From the NCBI GenBank assembly GCA_918797485.1, contig CAKKNE010000004.1, positions 2,480,001-2,544,000 of the forward strand: a stretch of 64,000 nucleotides of DNA, written 5' to 3'. Shown here one piece after another: positions 17,003 through 26,216 of the stretch (position 1 is its first letter; every line of letters begins with the position of its first letter). Made by a program: the position numbers and the translations under genes. Below the pieces are notes generated by a model that was given only the letters and a program-made list of their open reading frames with translations, made no database searches and was not told the origin of the DNA. Source of the DNA: Pelagomonas calceolata. Its lineage: Eukaryota; Sar; Pelagophyceae; Pelagomonadales; Pelagomonadaceae.

Positions 17003-18866
17003 ATGTCGCGCAAGACGACGCTCACCTCCCGACCACCCGCCGGCCGCCGCCGCGACGCCCACGGTTTTTTAAGGGACGGCCCGCCGCACAGACACCCCTG
17101 GTCCCATTATGGTACCGAGCTCGCCGTCGTCGAGGCCTACACGGCGTCGGAGCGGAAAGTTCGACTGGCGCACGCGGCGTTGAATGCAGCGGGCCCGCAC
17201 GTGCGGCCGCAGCATCCTCCCAGAAAGGGTTCGAGGGAGTGGCTCCAGACCTACATCAAGATTCCAGAAGACGCCGACGTGCGCGACGTCCAATCGCACC
17301 TGCGGACGGCGTCTTTACATGTCAAAAGTGAACCTGTACCCGAGCCTCCGCCCGTGGTTAAGGAACCGACGTGGCCCTTTGCGGCGCCGCCGGCCGGCGT
17401 CGGGCTCTGTCTCCTCTACTGCTCCGTGGACGACGTCTGCGCGGTCTGCGCGTCTGGCAAAGGCTGGTCAAGTGCTCTAGAGACCTACGGTCTCAAAAGA
17501 GTCGGCTTCTGGGCGCCTTTACCATTCGAGACGGCGCCGTCGTACTGCCGTTCCATGGAACGATTACGGGCGACGCGGACCGTGAACAGCGTGTGGGACT
17601 GCGTTGGTCGCGGGAGCGCGTCGCACCTATCCGTGGTCATCAATAAAGGAAGGATCATCACCTGCGGAAAAAACGATGGCGGACAACGAGGAGATGCAAA
17701 AATAGGCCAGGGCCCGGGCGGCTGGCCCACGACACAATGTGTGAACCATCTGGAGCCGTCCATTATTGTTGCCGTGGCGGTTGGTGGGGAGCACACGGCT
17801 TTTCTGGATTCCGACGGGTGTGTCCTGGAGTGCGGCCGCGCGGGCGGCCGCGAGGGGAGTAAAGATGCGCAAGGCGACCGGCGGCCCTGCCGCTTCCGGC
17901 CCGAGCGCGTTTTGTTACAAAGACGCGTTCTACAAGTTTCCGCGGGCGACGACTTCACTATTGTCATCACCACAAAAGGCGAGCTCTGGAGCTGGGGCCG
18001 CGGCGACTTCGGCGAGCTCGGTGCTGATGTGAGGGTGCGCCGGGACCCGGGCCCCTGTCGTACTGATGAACGGTTCGCACAAGTGAGCGCCGGGTCCCAT
18101 CATTGCCTCGCCTCCACGAACAATGGGAGGCTCTACGCCTGGGGCTTTGGCGAGGACGGCGCGACGGGTTTGGATGCGACGGCCTGGCGGCCGCGGCGCG
18201 TCGAGCTCGTGCAGGGTGTTTGTACTGATATCTCCGCGGGCGGCGCGCACTCTCTGGTGCTAGTGAGGGGCGCGGTCCACGCCCTGGGCACGACATTGAA
18301 TGGAAGGGCCGGCGTGCCCTGCGGCAACCCGCCGGTCGAGCGCGCCGTCTTTGATTGCGTCCGCGGGCTGCCGAACGATATCATAAGGGTCGCCGCGGGC
18401 GGCGAGCACTCGCTGTGTTTGACGGCCTCCGGCGAGGTCTACGCCTGGGGCCGCGGCGGCCGCGCGGGGCAGCGCTCGCCGCGCGACGTTTTTGCCTGTG
18501 TGTTGAATCGTCACGTCGACCTCCATGCCATCGACGCGACGCCTGCTCGATGGCGTGGCGGTGATGGTCCATCACTGCTCGACACTGGTTGATTCCACAC
18601 AGGTCTGGGCGCCGACGCTCGTGCAATTGGATCAAAAGGCCGTGGCGGTCGCCGCGCACGCGGCCCATTCGGTGATAGCGATGGAGGACGGGACCTTCCG
18701 GACGTTCGGGAACGGCGACCACGGGCGGCTGGGGTGCCTCGACCGGTTCCAACGATCAGATCCGCGCGACAAGGGATTACCGATAGAGATGGCGCTGCCC
18801 GCGGAGCCCAAACGGCGCCTGAAGCCGCACGAGTACTTCGGGGAGACGGAGCGGAGGTACGCTTAG
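17003..18866 (+). CDS. RCC1-repeat beta-propeller protein, two exons
   Basis: Spliced 17003-18499 + 18603-18866, 586 residues. RCC1 repeats run from about residue 200 to the end, with strong motifs GGEHTAFLDSDG, SAGDDFTIVITTKGELWSWGRGDFGELG, SAGSHHCLASTNNGRLYAWGFGEDGATG, AAGGEHSLCLTASGEVYAWGRGGRAGQ and, in exon 2, AHAAHSVIAMEDGTFRTFGNGDHGRLG. Exon 1 alone ends in a stop soon after 18500. The acceptor at 18602 restores the repeat frame (RDVFAC|VWAPTL). The N-terminal 200 residues are without a recognised domain. RCC1 propellers serve as GEFs or protein-binding scaffolds; which applies here is unknown. Confidence 0.85.
18500..18602 (+). other. Intron, introner-like (inverted ends, decayed target duplication)
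   Basis: The ends are CCTGT|GTGTTGAATC and TTGATTCCACACAG. Internal inverted words are GCCATCGA (18527-18534) and TCGATGGC (18547-18554). The flanks GTTTTTGC and GTCTGGGC agree at 5 of 8 bases, and the protein reads VFA-C-VWA across the join, as expected for a duplicated target plus a CTGT footprint. Confidence 0.6.
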
Positions 18867-18933
18867 GTTTACATTTTTTATATCTACTAGGGACTTTTCA
18901 CGAAAGGGGTTGGATCACGACGACGATTGTTGT

Positions 18934-19521
18934 TCAGCAGCGGCGGCGGCCGAACTCCTTGTGCATGAGGTGCTTCACCTTGGCGTCGCGCTTCGCGAAG
19001 GGCATCGAGCGGTAGGTCGACCGCGGGCTCCGCGGCGGCGACGCCGAGTCGTAGTCGAGCGCCGGCGCCAATGACAGCGTCGTGAGGCGCGGCGGGTCCG
19101 CGAGCTCGCCCGTCGCCGCGAGGTAGTCCTGGGCCATGAGCTCGTACAAACCGCGCGTGATCGAGTCCTCCTGCTCGAGGAGCTCGAGCCGCGCGAGCGT
19201 CTCGTTGCAGAGGTCTACTTCCTCGAGCTCGTTGACGTCGGCGGGACTTAGGCCCGCGTGTTCGGGCCGGAACTCCGGTGCTAGGGCGTCGAGCATCATG
19301 TTCCTGCGTTCGGACGACGTGTTGGGATCGATAGCTGGTATGAAAGGCGCGTATGGAGTGAAGAACACCCTCCGAGCTCTGCGGCTGGTGCGGCTCGACG
19401 CGCGCGTCTGGGCTGGGCACAATTCATGGGCCGAGAAAGGCCACCGATGGGACGCTGCGGCGTGCGTTTTTGTTGGATGGTATGGCTTGTGGGGCTTGTG
19501 CAGAGGCTTGAAAGCTCGCAT
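18934..19521 (-). CDS. Hypothetical protein
   Basis: 195 residues from the ATG at 19521. The N-terminal third is basic and His/Pro-rich. The middle is acidic and helical (SPADVNELEEVDLCNETLARLELLEQEDSITRGLYELMAQDYLAATGEL). The end is Ser/Pro- and Lys-rich (SPPRSPRSTYRSMPFAKRDAKVKHLMHKEFGRRRC). No known domain, signal peptide or membrane segment is seen. Its 3' end is 67 bp from the convergent RCC1 gene. A later ATG at about 19298 (MMLDALAPEF) would give a shorter protein limited to the helical part. Identity as a gene rests on length and plausible composition only. Confidence 0.5.
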   Translation of the reverse strand: MRAFKPLHKPHKPYHPTKTHAAASHRWPFSAHELCPAQTRASSRTSRRARRVFFTPYAPFIPAIDPNTSSERRNMMLDALAPEFRPEHAGLSPADVNELEEVDLCNETLARLELLEQEDSITRGLYELMAQDYLAATGELADPPRLTTLSLAPALDYDSASPPRSPRSTYRSMPFAKRDAKVKHLMHKEFGRRRC

Positions 19522-19843
19522 CACAGAGCATAAGCTCGAGCTCTTCGCGGCTCGGCTCGACCCCGCCGGCGCGATAGATCACGTCTCTAAGGCGCCTGGC
19601 AAAGGTAGTAGACGCGTCCAGGCGGTTTTTTATCGGCGCGCAAAACCCGCTGAAACACAGGCACATTTGGCATCTGCGGCAGTCTTGCTCCACCGCGGCG
19701 GGCCTCCTCTGGTCGCCGGGGTACTTATTTGGAGTGCCCAAACCACGCGAGATCGACGAGCCGACGCGGATCTAATTGCCGTGCCACAGAGCTCAAGACT
19801 TTCACTGGAAAGCTCCAGTAGACGGCGCCTCACAAAGCAGACG
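19522..19843. other. Divergent spacer, nothing recognised
   Basis: 322 bp between the hypothetical gene and the cyclase fragment. Both strands are open in places but no domain, repeat or promoter palindrome is seen. Confidence 0.4.
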
Positions 19844-20443
19844 ATGGACGGGAGCGACCTCAAAGTGAGCGACTCGAGCGGTAGCGACCGGAACCCGCTC
19901 CGCCTGCCGTCCGAGCGCTTGCTAAGACGCATCGAGACGAGCGGCGACTTGTTTGCGGCGGCACCGGAAGCCTTTGGCCTGAGCGAAGTTGTGTTAGGGG
20001 CCCACGTGGCCTTGGCACAGAAACTACGACGGGCCGACGCGAGTCAACTGAAAATCGCCGCAAAAGTTGTAGGGTCATTCGTGCCCGAGAGCGCGCGGAG
20101 CGACATCAGGAGATGTGTCAGACCTACAACAGAAAGAAGAGGAGCAGTCCTCTTCGCGGACGCTTCGGGATTCACGGCACTAGCTAGAAGGATGGGCGCG
20201 GATAAAGATGGCGTCGAGCGATTGACGGTGACCCTGGAAGTAAGCCGAATCCCGATAGGCGGGAGTCTGCGTTTGCTGGGGCTTTACGTAGGGGTTCGAG
20301 ACGCGTCAGCTCGAAGACCGATGGCTCGCACCGGTCGTCGACGACGTCCCAAGGTTCCAATGATCGGCGGGGCAGCGGCGACCGGCGGCATCGTGCAGAC
20401 TCGCGGGCCAGCGACCGGCGGGGGTCCGGGTAGATCGTGCTAA
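19844..20443 (+). pseudogene. Truncated class III adenylyl/guanylyl cyclase (soluble AC type)
   Basis: The ATG at 19844 opens a 199-codon frame. Residues about 20-110 and the motif 'RRGAVLFADASGFTALARRMGADKDGVERLT' match the start of a class III cyclase catalytic domain of the ADCY10/soluble-AC type; the Asp of FADASGF is the first metal ligand. The homology stops at about residue 128. The remaining sequence is Arg/Gly/Pro-rich and unlike the family, so the second metal Asp, the transition-state Asn/Arg pair and the C2 partner are absent. Only 51 bp then separate it from a convergent gene. Either the gene has been truncated or a distant exon is missing; no acceptor leading to more cyclase sequence is visible. 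Catalysis is unlikely. Confidence 0.6.
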
Positions 20444-20494
20444 CAATCGACATCGTTTAGTCTCACATACACACTTACTTGTACGCCACAGAAA

Positions 20495-21529
20495 CTAGCC
20501 GAAGGGGTTCAGCCGCGCGAAGAGGCCTGTTGGCGGCGCCTCGTCGTGGACGACGTCGGGTTCTATATCGGCTGGATCGACGACGAGCTCGCCGCCGTCC
20601 CAGCCCTGCGCCGCGCAGAACTCGACGAACTTGGGCCGAAGCCACTCGTCGTAGAAGGCCGGATCCTTGGCGATGGCGTCGCGGTGCGGGCACTGCTCGT
20701 GGGCGGAGACGTAGCGGCTCTGGCGCCGCCACAACCATATAAATAGTCCAACCAACCTCTTCATAAAAAAGTCGAGCACCGCCCGCGGCAGCCGCGTCCG
20801 CAGATCGACGCAGACCACGACCTCGCACCGCTGCGCGAACTGGCTTAAAAATTGAACCCGCGCGTAGAAGTCCCGCACCACCATTCTATCCATGCCCCAG
20901 GACCGGTCGCGCGGCGGCACCGCGGCGCCGTTCCACTCCGTCACGTCGTCGTCGAGGCTCCGCCCCTCGAAAAATAATGAAGCGCCCGACAGCGCGTGGT
21001 TGCACGCCGCGACGCGGAAGACGCAGTCGCGGCTCAGCACGCCTCTTACCCCAATCGTGAAATGGGCCAATAGGCGAGCGAAGTCCTGGGCCTTGACGAC
21101 GCAGCTCTGCCGCAGAAACGGGATCCACTCGCCGAACAGCTGGATCTCCCGCAGCACGGCCACCGTGTGGAACAGGTCCACGTCCTCCATATTTCCCGCG
21201 GTTCTGAGCCACAACAAGCCGTCTTCGTCATATCTGAAAGCCGTCTCCACCCCAAACCGCTCCGTCCGGCCCTGCCACTGATGATTGTCGTCGTCCGGGT
21301 CCTCGAACGCGGCGCGCGCGCTCCGAAACCGCCCGCCGTGGTGCCGCACTTCGGCCGCGAGCGCCTCATCATCAATTTCATCGGCGCTTAGCGCGTCAAG
21401 CGCGTCGAGCGCGTCCAGCCAGCGCGCGTCGGCGGCGTGCTTGCGGATGGCGTCCATCGATGCCGACGCATTACTGCCCTGCGCCGCTGCTGCGGGCGCG
21501 GCTGCTGCAGGGGGTATCAATGCCGCCAT
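20495..21529 (-). CDS. START-like lipid-binding protein
   Basis: 344 residues from the ATG at 21529. After an Ala-rich start, residues about 95-300 have the pattern of a START domain: 'GRTERFGVETAFRYDEDGLLWLRTAGNMEDVDLFHTVAVLREIQLFGEWIPF' (substrate-pocket strands and the 'W.pf' element) and the C-terminal amphipathic helix 'CVDLRTRLPRAVLDFFMKRLVGLFI', which resembles the 'LPxWLxNFVxKR' helix of STARD proteins. No membrane anchor or signal peptide is present. Cytosolic transfer or sensing of a lipid is inferred; the ligand is unknown. A degenerate palindromic promoter element lies 55 bp upstream, co-oriented. Confidence 0.6.
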   Translation of the reverse strand: MAALIPPAAAAPAAAAQGSNASASMDAIRKHAADARWLDALDALDALSADEIDDEALAAEVRHHGGRFRSARAAFEDPDDDNHQWQGRTERFGVETAFRYDEDGLLWLRTAGNMEDVDLFHTVAVLREIQLFGEWIPFLRQSCVVKAQDFARLLAHFTIGVRGVLSRDCVFRVAACNHALSGASLFFEGRSLDDDVTEWNGAAVPPRDRSWGMDRMVVRDFYARVQFLSQFAQRCEVVVCVDLRTRLPRAVLDFFMKRLVGLFIWLWRRQSRYVSAHEQCPHRDAIAKDPAFYDEWLRPKFVEFCAAQGWDGGELVVDPADIEPDVVHDEAPPTGLFARLNPFG

Positions 21530-21584
21530 CTGGCCGGTCACACGCCGACCGGTGAGACTGGGCGGAGAGTTGAGCGCGACGGTG

Positions 21585-21607
21585 AGCTAACGTAGTAACA
21601 TACTAAG
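21585..21607 (-). promoter_or_regulatory. Palindromic upstream element, copy 8 (degenerate)
   Basis: On the minus strand CTTAGTATGTTAC then TACGTTAGCT; both arms carry substitutions. 55 bp upstream of the START-like gene, co-oriented. It is the only signal seen in the 305-bp divergent spacer 21530-21834. Confidence 0.35.
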
Positions 21608-21834
21608 AGAGTTCGACGCGACCGCGTCCGCGTGGATAAATTGCCTGTGTGCAATCTCTGCGTGTCACAGTCTACGAATCGCGCGCATAACTACCGCTGC
21701 GCTGCGCGCTGTCAGCTGTTCGCAAGCTCGAGCCATCCCTACGCCTGACCCTTTGGCGCCCAGTCTCCACAGTTGCCGCCGCGGCTGCGCGACCGCGAAC
21801 GTAACCACTCGTAGCGACCGCGCTCGACCACACG

Positions 21835-22272
21835 ATGAACGACAACGCCAAGATCGGCACGGCCCTGCTGGGCCTGGGCTGTCTGTTTATCGTCCTCGGC
21901 GTCGTCTTCTTCTTCGACAGGATGTTTTTGAGTTTAGGAAATGTCATGTTTTTGGGCGGACTATTGTTGACGATGGGCGTGTCCCGTAGTCAACGCTTCT
22001 TCGTGAAGAAGGCCAAGGATTCGGGTTTCCGGGGCGTCGGCTGCTTCTTCGGAGGTGTTATTCTAGTGGTCTTCTTCAAGCGGCCGCTGCTGGGCATGTG
22101 CTTGGAGGGCTTTGGGTTCGTGAATTTATTTGCGAACTTCTTTCCGATCGCGCTGAGCGCGATGCGGTCGATGCCAGTATTGGGGGACGTGCTCGCGATG
22201 CCCGGTGTTTCTGCCATTGCGGACAAATTAGCAGGGGTCGAGCCGCGGCGGGCGCAGAGGTCTTGGGCCTAA
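21835..22272 (+). CDS. GOT1: Golgi transport protein GOT1
   Basis: 145 residues with four membrane segments (IGTALLGLGCLFIVLGVVFFF, LSLGNVMFLGGLLLTMGV, GVGCFFGGVILVVFF and MCLEGFGFVNLFANFFPIAL). The order of GLG...FFFDR...LGN..FL.GL, then the RP..G...E..G..NLF..FFP signature, is that of the Got1/Sft2 family. Length fits yeast Got1 and human GOLT1 (about 138 residues). It acts in ER-Golgi vesicle traffic as a small membrane protein. The ATG at 21835 is the first in frame. Confidence 0.93.
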   Translation: MNDNAKIGTALLGLGCLFIVLGVVFFFDRMFLSLGNVMFLGGLLLTMGVSRSQRFFVKKAKDSGFRGVGCFFGGVILVVFFKRPLLGMCLEGFGFVNLFANFFPIALSAMRSMPVLGDVLAMPGVSAIADKLAGVEPRRAQRSWA

Positions 22273-22643
22273 GGTCATGTTATATAATCTGTCGCCTTCC
22301 TTTGCTTAGAGCTAGGCCACTTTTCAAGTTGGCCCAGCCCGGGGCGGCGGGGCCTTTGCTATTTCAGCCTGCCAGTCAGTCACTTGCAGTGGCAGACGCA
22401 GTGTCCGTGTGTATAGCTTCGCGCGGATCGCCGGAGGGAGTGCCGGAGGGACCGCCGGTGGGTCGCGCAGATGCCCAGGCACGCCGTCGCGGCGTCGCCG
22501 CGACACGTATCTAGACTAGTGGACAACAGCTGTTATAATACTTTGTCGAGTGCGTTTTCGAACTGCGAGAGAAAGTTGGTGCGCCGTAGGGGCGCGGGGC
22601 GCGACGGGCGTCTAGGACCCCGTCCGCGCGGGCATTTGCGGCC
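22273..22643. other. Convergent spacer, no gene seen
   Basis: 371 bp between GOT1 and the ankyrin gene. It holds only short GC-rich imperfect repeats of CCGGAGGGA near 22430-22460; no coding or RNA feature is supported. Confidence 0.4.
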
Positions 22644-23444
22644 TCAGAACTGGCGCGGCGGGCCGAAGTCTGAGGGCGGCGGCGGCCGCGGCTCGCACTT
22701 GGCGCACCGCGCGTAGTCGGCGAGCTTGCCGTGGTTCCGGTAGTCGGCGACCATCTCCTCGTTCCGGTGCCTGTGCGCAAATCAACCCGTGAGTCAGTGT
22801 GGTCGACGATTTGATTCATACACTGTCAAGCACGCGTCGGGGTACGCGTCGCGCACGGCCTTGATTGCAGCAGGGTGGGCCTCGTAGAGCAACGCCAACG
22901 ACAGAGGCAGCCTCCCGAGAAAGCCGCGCATCGCGCACGCCAGAGGATGCGTCTTCACGAGTAATTGCACGACGGCCGGGTGCGCGCTCCGGATCAGCGC
23001 GAAATGTAAAGGAGCGTTCCCGTCCCGGTCCTGGACGCCGCAGGCCTCGGGATATCTATCCACCAGTAATTTGGCCACTCTAGGATCGCACTGGTGGCAA
23101 CAGGCATAGTGTAAAGGCGTCTGGCCGTTGGCCAGGTGTCTCGCGGCCCCGGGGTTCGCTTCCAGCAGCATCTCAATGACGTCGGGTGCCGCGCCGCACG
23201 AACATGCCCCGTGGAGGGGCAAATTCCCGTCGCCGTCTTCTACCGAGGCGGCGCCGGGGTAGGCGCGCAATAACGCCCGTACCAATTCGATAGGTGCGCC
23301 GTTGCAACAAGTAAAATGGAGGGGCGTGTTGCCCGTCTTCTCATCAGTGTCTTTGCAGCACACCGGGTCGCGGGCGACCGCGTCCAATACATCTTTGGGC
23401 CGCACGGGGCCGCCGCGCGTGAACATGTCGATGAGGACGCCCAT
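22644..23444 (-). CDS. Ankyrin-repeat protein, two exons
   Basis: Spliced 23444-22822 + 22770-22644, 249 residues. Five or six ankyrin repeats are visible (TGNTPLHFTCCNGAPIELVRALLRAYPGAA, GNLPLHGACSCGAAPDVIEMLLEANPGAA, GQTPLHYACCHQCDPRVAKLLVDRYPEAC, GNAPLHFALIRSAHPAVVQLLVKTHPLAC, GRLPLSLALLYEAHPAAIKAVRDAYPDAC). The 'LL..YP.A' style is common in diatom and pelagophyte ankyrin families. Exon 2 adds HRNEEMVADYRNHGKLADYARCAKCEPRPPPPSDFGPPRQF, with a CxxC pair. The intron is only 51 bp. The start is taken at the first ATG (MGVLIDMFTRGG); the frame is open 45 nt further up without an ATG, so an upstream exon is possible. Confidence 0.8.
22771..22821 (-). other. Intron, introner-like inverted ends
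   Basis: Read in the gene direction: CAGT|GTATGAATCAAATC ... GGTTGATTTGCGCACAG. The ends are imperfect inverted copies of each other and match the introner at 34.4 kb. The flanks GTGCTTGA and GCACCGGA agree at 4 of 8 bases, consistent with an old target duplication. Confidence 0.5.
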
Positions 23445-23984
23445 TTTGCTGCTGTTGGTGCGGAGAAATGCTTTCCCGCGCCCCTTCAATAGGCTGTTTG
23501 GTCAGCCGGAATTCTTGAAGGGAGTGCTGTTTTTATTGTTGTGCGACGAGCGGCGGACTTTTGAGTCCCTGGCAGCGATCAGGGTATGTACAGGATGCTG
23601 CGGCAGAACTGACTGGGTCCGCGGCGCCGTCTGCGGTCGATACGCAGATCAAAGACAAAGTTAGCGGAGGACGCCGCTGGTTCACGTGCGGGGTCACGCG
23701 AAAAAACAGCCAAGCCAAAAATCCTCGCCCCAGTGGTCCAAAACCGTCGTCTCTGCAACCAAGGCGCTGCTTTTCTTGCCCTCGCGAACTTGCACTCCGC
23801 CTTAACTAGGGCAGCATCGTTAAGCCGACACCATTTGCATAATTTGGCTGCCCATTGACGGCCATCTGTGCACTGTGGGAAGCAAAAACATAAGCCTTGA
23901 CCGCGGTACCAACCGCACTCCCGCCGACGCGAAAAAGGCAGCCAAAACACACCACACACTAAGCACCACAAAAGGCAGCAAACC
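23445..23984. other. Divergent spacer, no gene seen
   Basis: 540 bp between the ankyrin gene and the coiled-coil gene. No palindromic promoter motif was found, and no frame matches a known protein. Confidence 0.4.
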
Positions 23985-24737
23985 ATGATGCGCCCCCCGA
24001 CCGCCCGCAAGCCCCTGAAAGCACGCCAGCCGCCGCGAGGGCGCAAGCCCGCGACGACGAAGGCGCTGCAGGAGTCGCAAACCACAAAAGATGTCCGCGC
24101 GCTCATCGACCGCGTCCGCGCCGCGCACGGCGTCAGGGCCCCGCCGGCCGAGAAGCGCGGCGGCCGCCCGGCGGGCGCACCCAACGCGCGAAAGCGGCCG
24201 CCGAGCCCGCCGCCGCCGCCGCCCAAGCCCCAGCAACCACCGCCGCCCGCGCCGAGCGCCGCGGACTTGGACGCGCGCGAGCGCGAGATCGCGGCCGAGC
24301 ACGAGGCTCTCGAAAGGCAGATGGCTCAAGTCAGACGGCAGCGCGCGGCGCTCACTTTACAAAGACGCGAGCGCGAGCTGCGCGACGAGGCGGCGGCGAC
24401 GCTTTCGAGAAGGCGGGCGCAGCTCGACGCGAGGGTCGAGCGCGACGTCGAAAACTTGCGGCGGGACCTCGCGGACCGCGAGGCGGCGCTGGGGAGGCGG
24501 CGCGCCGACATCAAGCGCGAGATGGACGCGTTGGTGCTCAAATACGAGGCCTGCGCGACGGAGGCGTGCGGCGCGCGCGAGGCCTTCCAAAGGGCGGCGG
24601 AGAGCGCGCGCGCCGCGGCCGCCGAGGAGGCGTCCCAGTACCAGCGCCAGGCCGACGACGCGATCCGCGCGCGGCTCGAGCGCGAGGCGAAGCAGCTCGG
24701 CTTCAAGATGTCCGCAAGTCCACGTCCGCGGGACTAA
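23985..24737 (+). CDS. Coiled-coil protein of unknown function
   Basis: 250 residues, ATG at 23985. Residues 1-90 are basic and Pro-rich with a poly-Pro run, probably disordered. Residues about 95-245 form one long coiled coil rich in Arg, Glu and Ala (LDAREREIAAEHEALERQMAQVRRQRAALTLQRRERELRDEAAATLSRRRAQL...), with a short break around the Cys-containing segment YEACATEACGAREAF. No known family is recognised. The strand choice is based on the coiled-coil composition and the single long frame with its own ATG. Confidence 0.65.
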   Translation: MMRPPTARKPLKARQPPRGRKPATTKALQESQTTKDVRALIDRVRAAHGVRAPPAEKRGGRPAGAPNARKRPPSPPPPPPKPQQPPPPAPSAADLDAREREIAAEHEALERQMAQVRRQRAALTLQRRERELRDEAAATLSRRRAQLDARVERDVENLRRDLADREAALGRRRADIKREMDALVLKYEACATEACGAREAFQRAAESARAAAAEEASQYQRQADDAIRARLEREAKQLGFKMSASPRPRD

Positions 24738-24808
24738 TATGTGTGCGGAATGATAACTGGGGGGTCCCGGGGGGCCCTCGTCGATGGCGTTAACTCGTCA
24801 CTGCCGTC

Positions 24809-24830
24809 CTAGTGTGTCCATACGCTAGCT
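24809..24830 (+). promoter_or_regulatory. Palindromic upstream element, copy 9
   Basis: CTAGTGTGTCCA then TACGCTAGCT. No confirmed gene follows, but the short coding-like modules beginning at 25126 are on the same strand. Confidence 0.45.
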
Positions 24831-25125
24831 CACCAGGTCTTGCGGCTCGCCAATTTACACCAGCGATTGACGCCGCCATCTACCGTCCAAATAGTACATC
24901 ATATCAACTCCAGCCCAGTTTTCATGCACACTCGACGGAACCGGAGCCGACGGCCCGCGCTCGGAGGGCGGGAGAAGAATTCTACTAGACAACTCTCGCG
25001 TTTATGTTCGTTTTTATCCGTTTGTTAGTGGTAGAGTCCATCTAGCCCGGATCAGCAGGTACTGAGCTATTTTAGATGACCCGTTAGAGCCGCGCGAAAC
25101 GTCGACTTTGGGCCCCTACGTTTAG

Positions 25126-25597
25126 ATGAATAAAGGCACGAATCCTGAAGCTGCGAGTATCAGCGACGACACTATCCAGATGGACCATAACGCCGTTGTT
25201 CTATTCACAATCGACCGACTTGCCCGTTCTCCGCGGACGATGGTGCGTACGCGGGGCACTGAATTGGCCCCAGACCGGTGGATTATAAAATAAATTTGTG
25301 TTTCAGGCGCTTCGGTTGTGGGACGGGCCAGATAACCGGCATGGACGTGTATCAAATTGCTCAAGGCCCCACGATGCTCCGCGCGGCTCGGCCATCCCAC
25401 GAGCCCATTATCTGGCTAATTGGGGCGAGTTACTTGAACCTGCGGTCATCAGCCCGTGTACCATTACCATGGACCATGACGCGATCATTTGTTCCATGAC
25501 CGACCGACTTGTGCGAGGTCCAGATCAAGATGTTCACGTCCCGAGCGTGGGCAGCCAAAAGTACCCTTCTTATAATGTAGATGTCATATACTTGTAG
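25126..25597 (+). other. Two diverged copies of a short coding-like module
   Basis: Frame 25126-25293 encodes MNKGTNPEAAS... and contains TIQMDHNAVVLFTIDRLARS. A second frame ending at 25597 contains TITMDHDAIICSMTDRLVRG. The two share MDH(N/D)A(V/I)(V/I)...TDRL-type residues over about 28 codons, with preceding P-A-A/V-S/I context, although the DNA has diverged. Stops separate them. Either they are exons of a fast-evolving gene or the decayed remains of a tandemly repeated one. The family is not recognised. Confidence 0.35.
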
Positions 25598-25617
25598 TTG
25601 ACTATCGCTGGGGTAGT

Positions 25618-25773
25618 ATGGGGTCCAGCGAGACCGCTACGGCGACTACTGGGGAGCCTCTGGTAATTGACGTTTTTGACGGGAATGAGGCGCCATCGGG
25701 ACCAAATTACACACTTTTTTCGGATGCAGATCGGCCCGTGGAGGTCTCTCGAGGTAGGTCTAGTGGTGGGTAG
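25618..25773 (+). other. Possible short coding sequence, 51 residues
   Basis: ATG at 25618 to TAG at 25771, acidic with Thr/Ser/Gly (LVIDVFDGNEAPSGPNYTLF). A GTAGGT donor-like site (…CGAG|GTAGGT) near 25753 could continue it into an unseen exon. Weak support. Confidence 0.2.
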
Positions 25774-26216
25774 TCACCTGTGCCGCATACGCCGTCGATG
25801 CGGCAGTCTAGAGCTCCCCGAGAGCTCTGGAACCAACTAGCCAAGCTATTCATGGTTTAATGAGCTCCAATGGAGAGAGAATTGGTCGATTATGCCCCGA
25901 GCCCGGGCGCATGCGGTGTAGGCGCTTGCGCACGTCTAATACCATCCCTCAGCGGCCCCAGGGAGACCTCCGGACCACGAATCGACAGGATTCCATCGAC
26001 GCGGCCGCCGTGGCGGGACCGTCAATATCGCGAATTAAAAAAATTATTTTTTTCGGCCCCCAGTAAGTGTCCCATTGTTCTCTTTGGACCAGTATCGAAC
26101 CGAACGATACTCAAACAGCTGCATGTCACGTTTGAATCGGCCACCGCCAGACGTCCATCGAGGGAGCCACTGGTGCGCCGCGAACAAAACTCCGGGGCGA
26201 CGGACAAACAAAACAC

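Larger units (their letters stand above)
24738..26216. other. Gene-poor, less GC-rich spacer
   Basis: 1,479 bp, the largest gap in the window. GC is visibly lower and stops are frequent in all frames. It holds a palindromic promoter element at 24809, two related coding-like modules at 25126-25597 and a short frame at 25618-25773. No recognised domain, transposase or RNA gene was found. Confidence 0.6.

Noticed and set aside
19136-19843. Upstream extension of the cyclase frame across the minus-strand hypothetical gene
   Set aside because: The extension has no domain and lacks family resemblance; homology begins only after the ATG at 19844.
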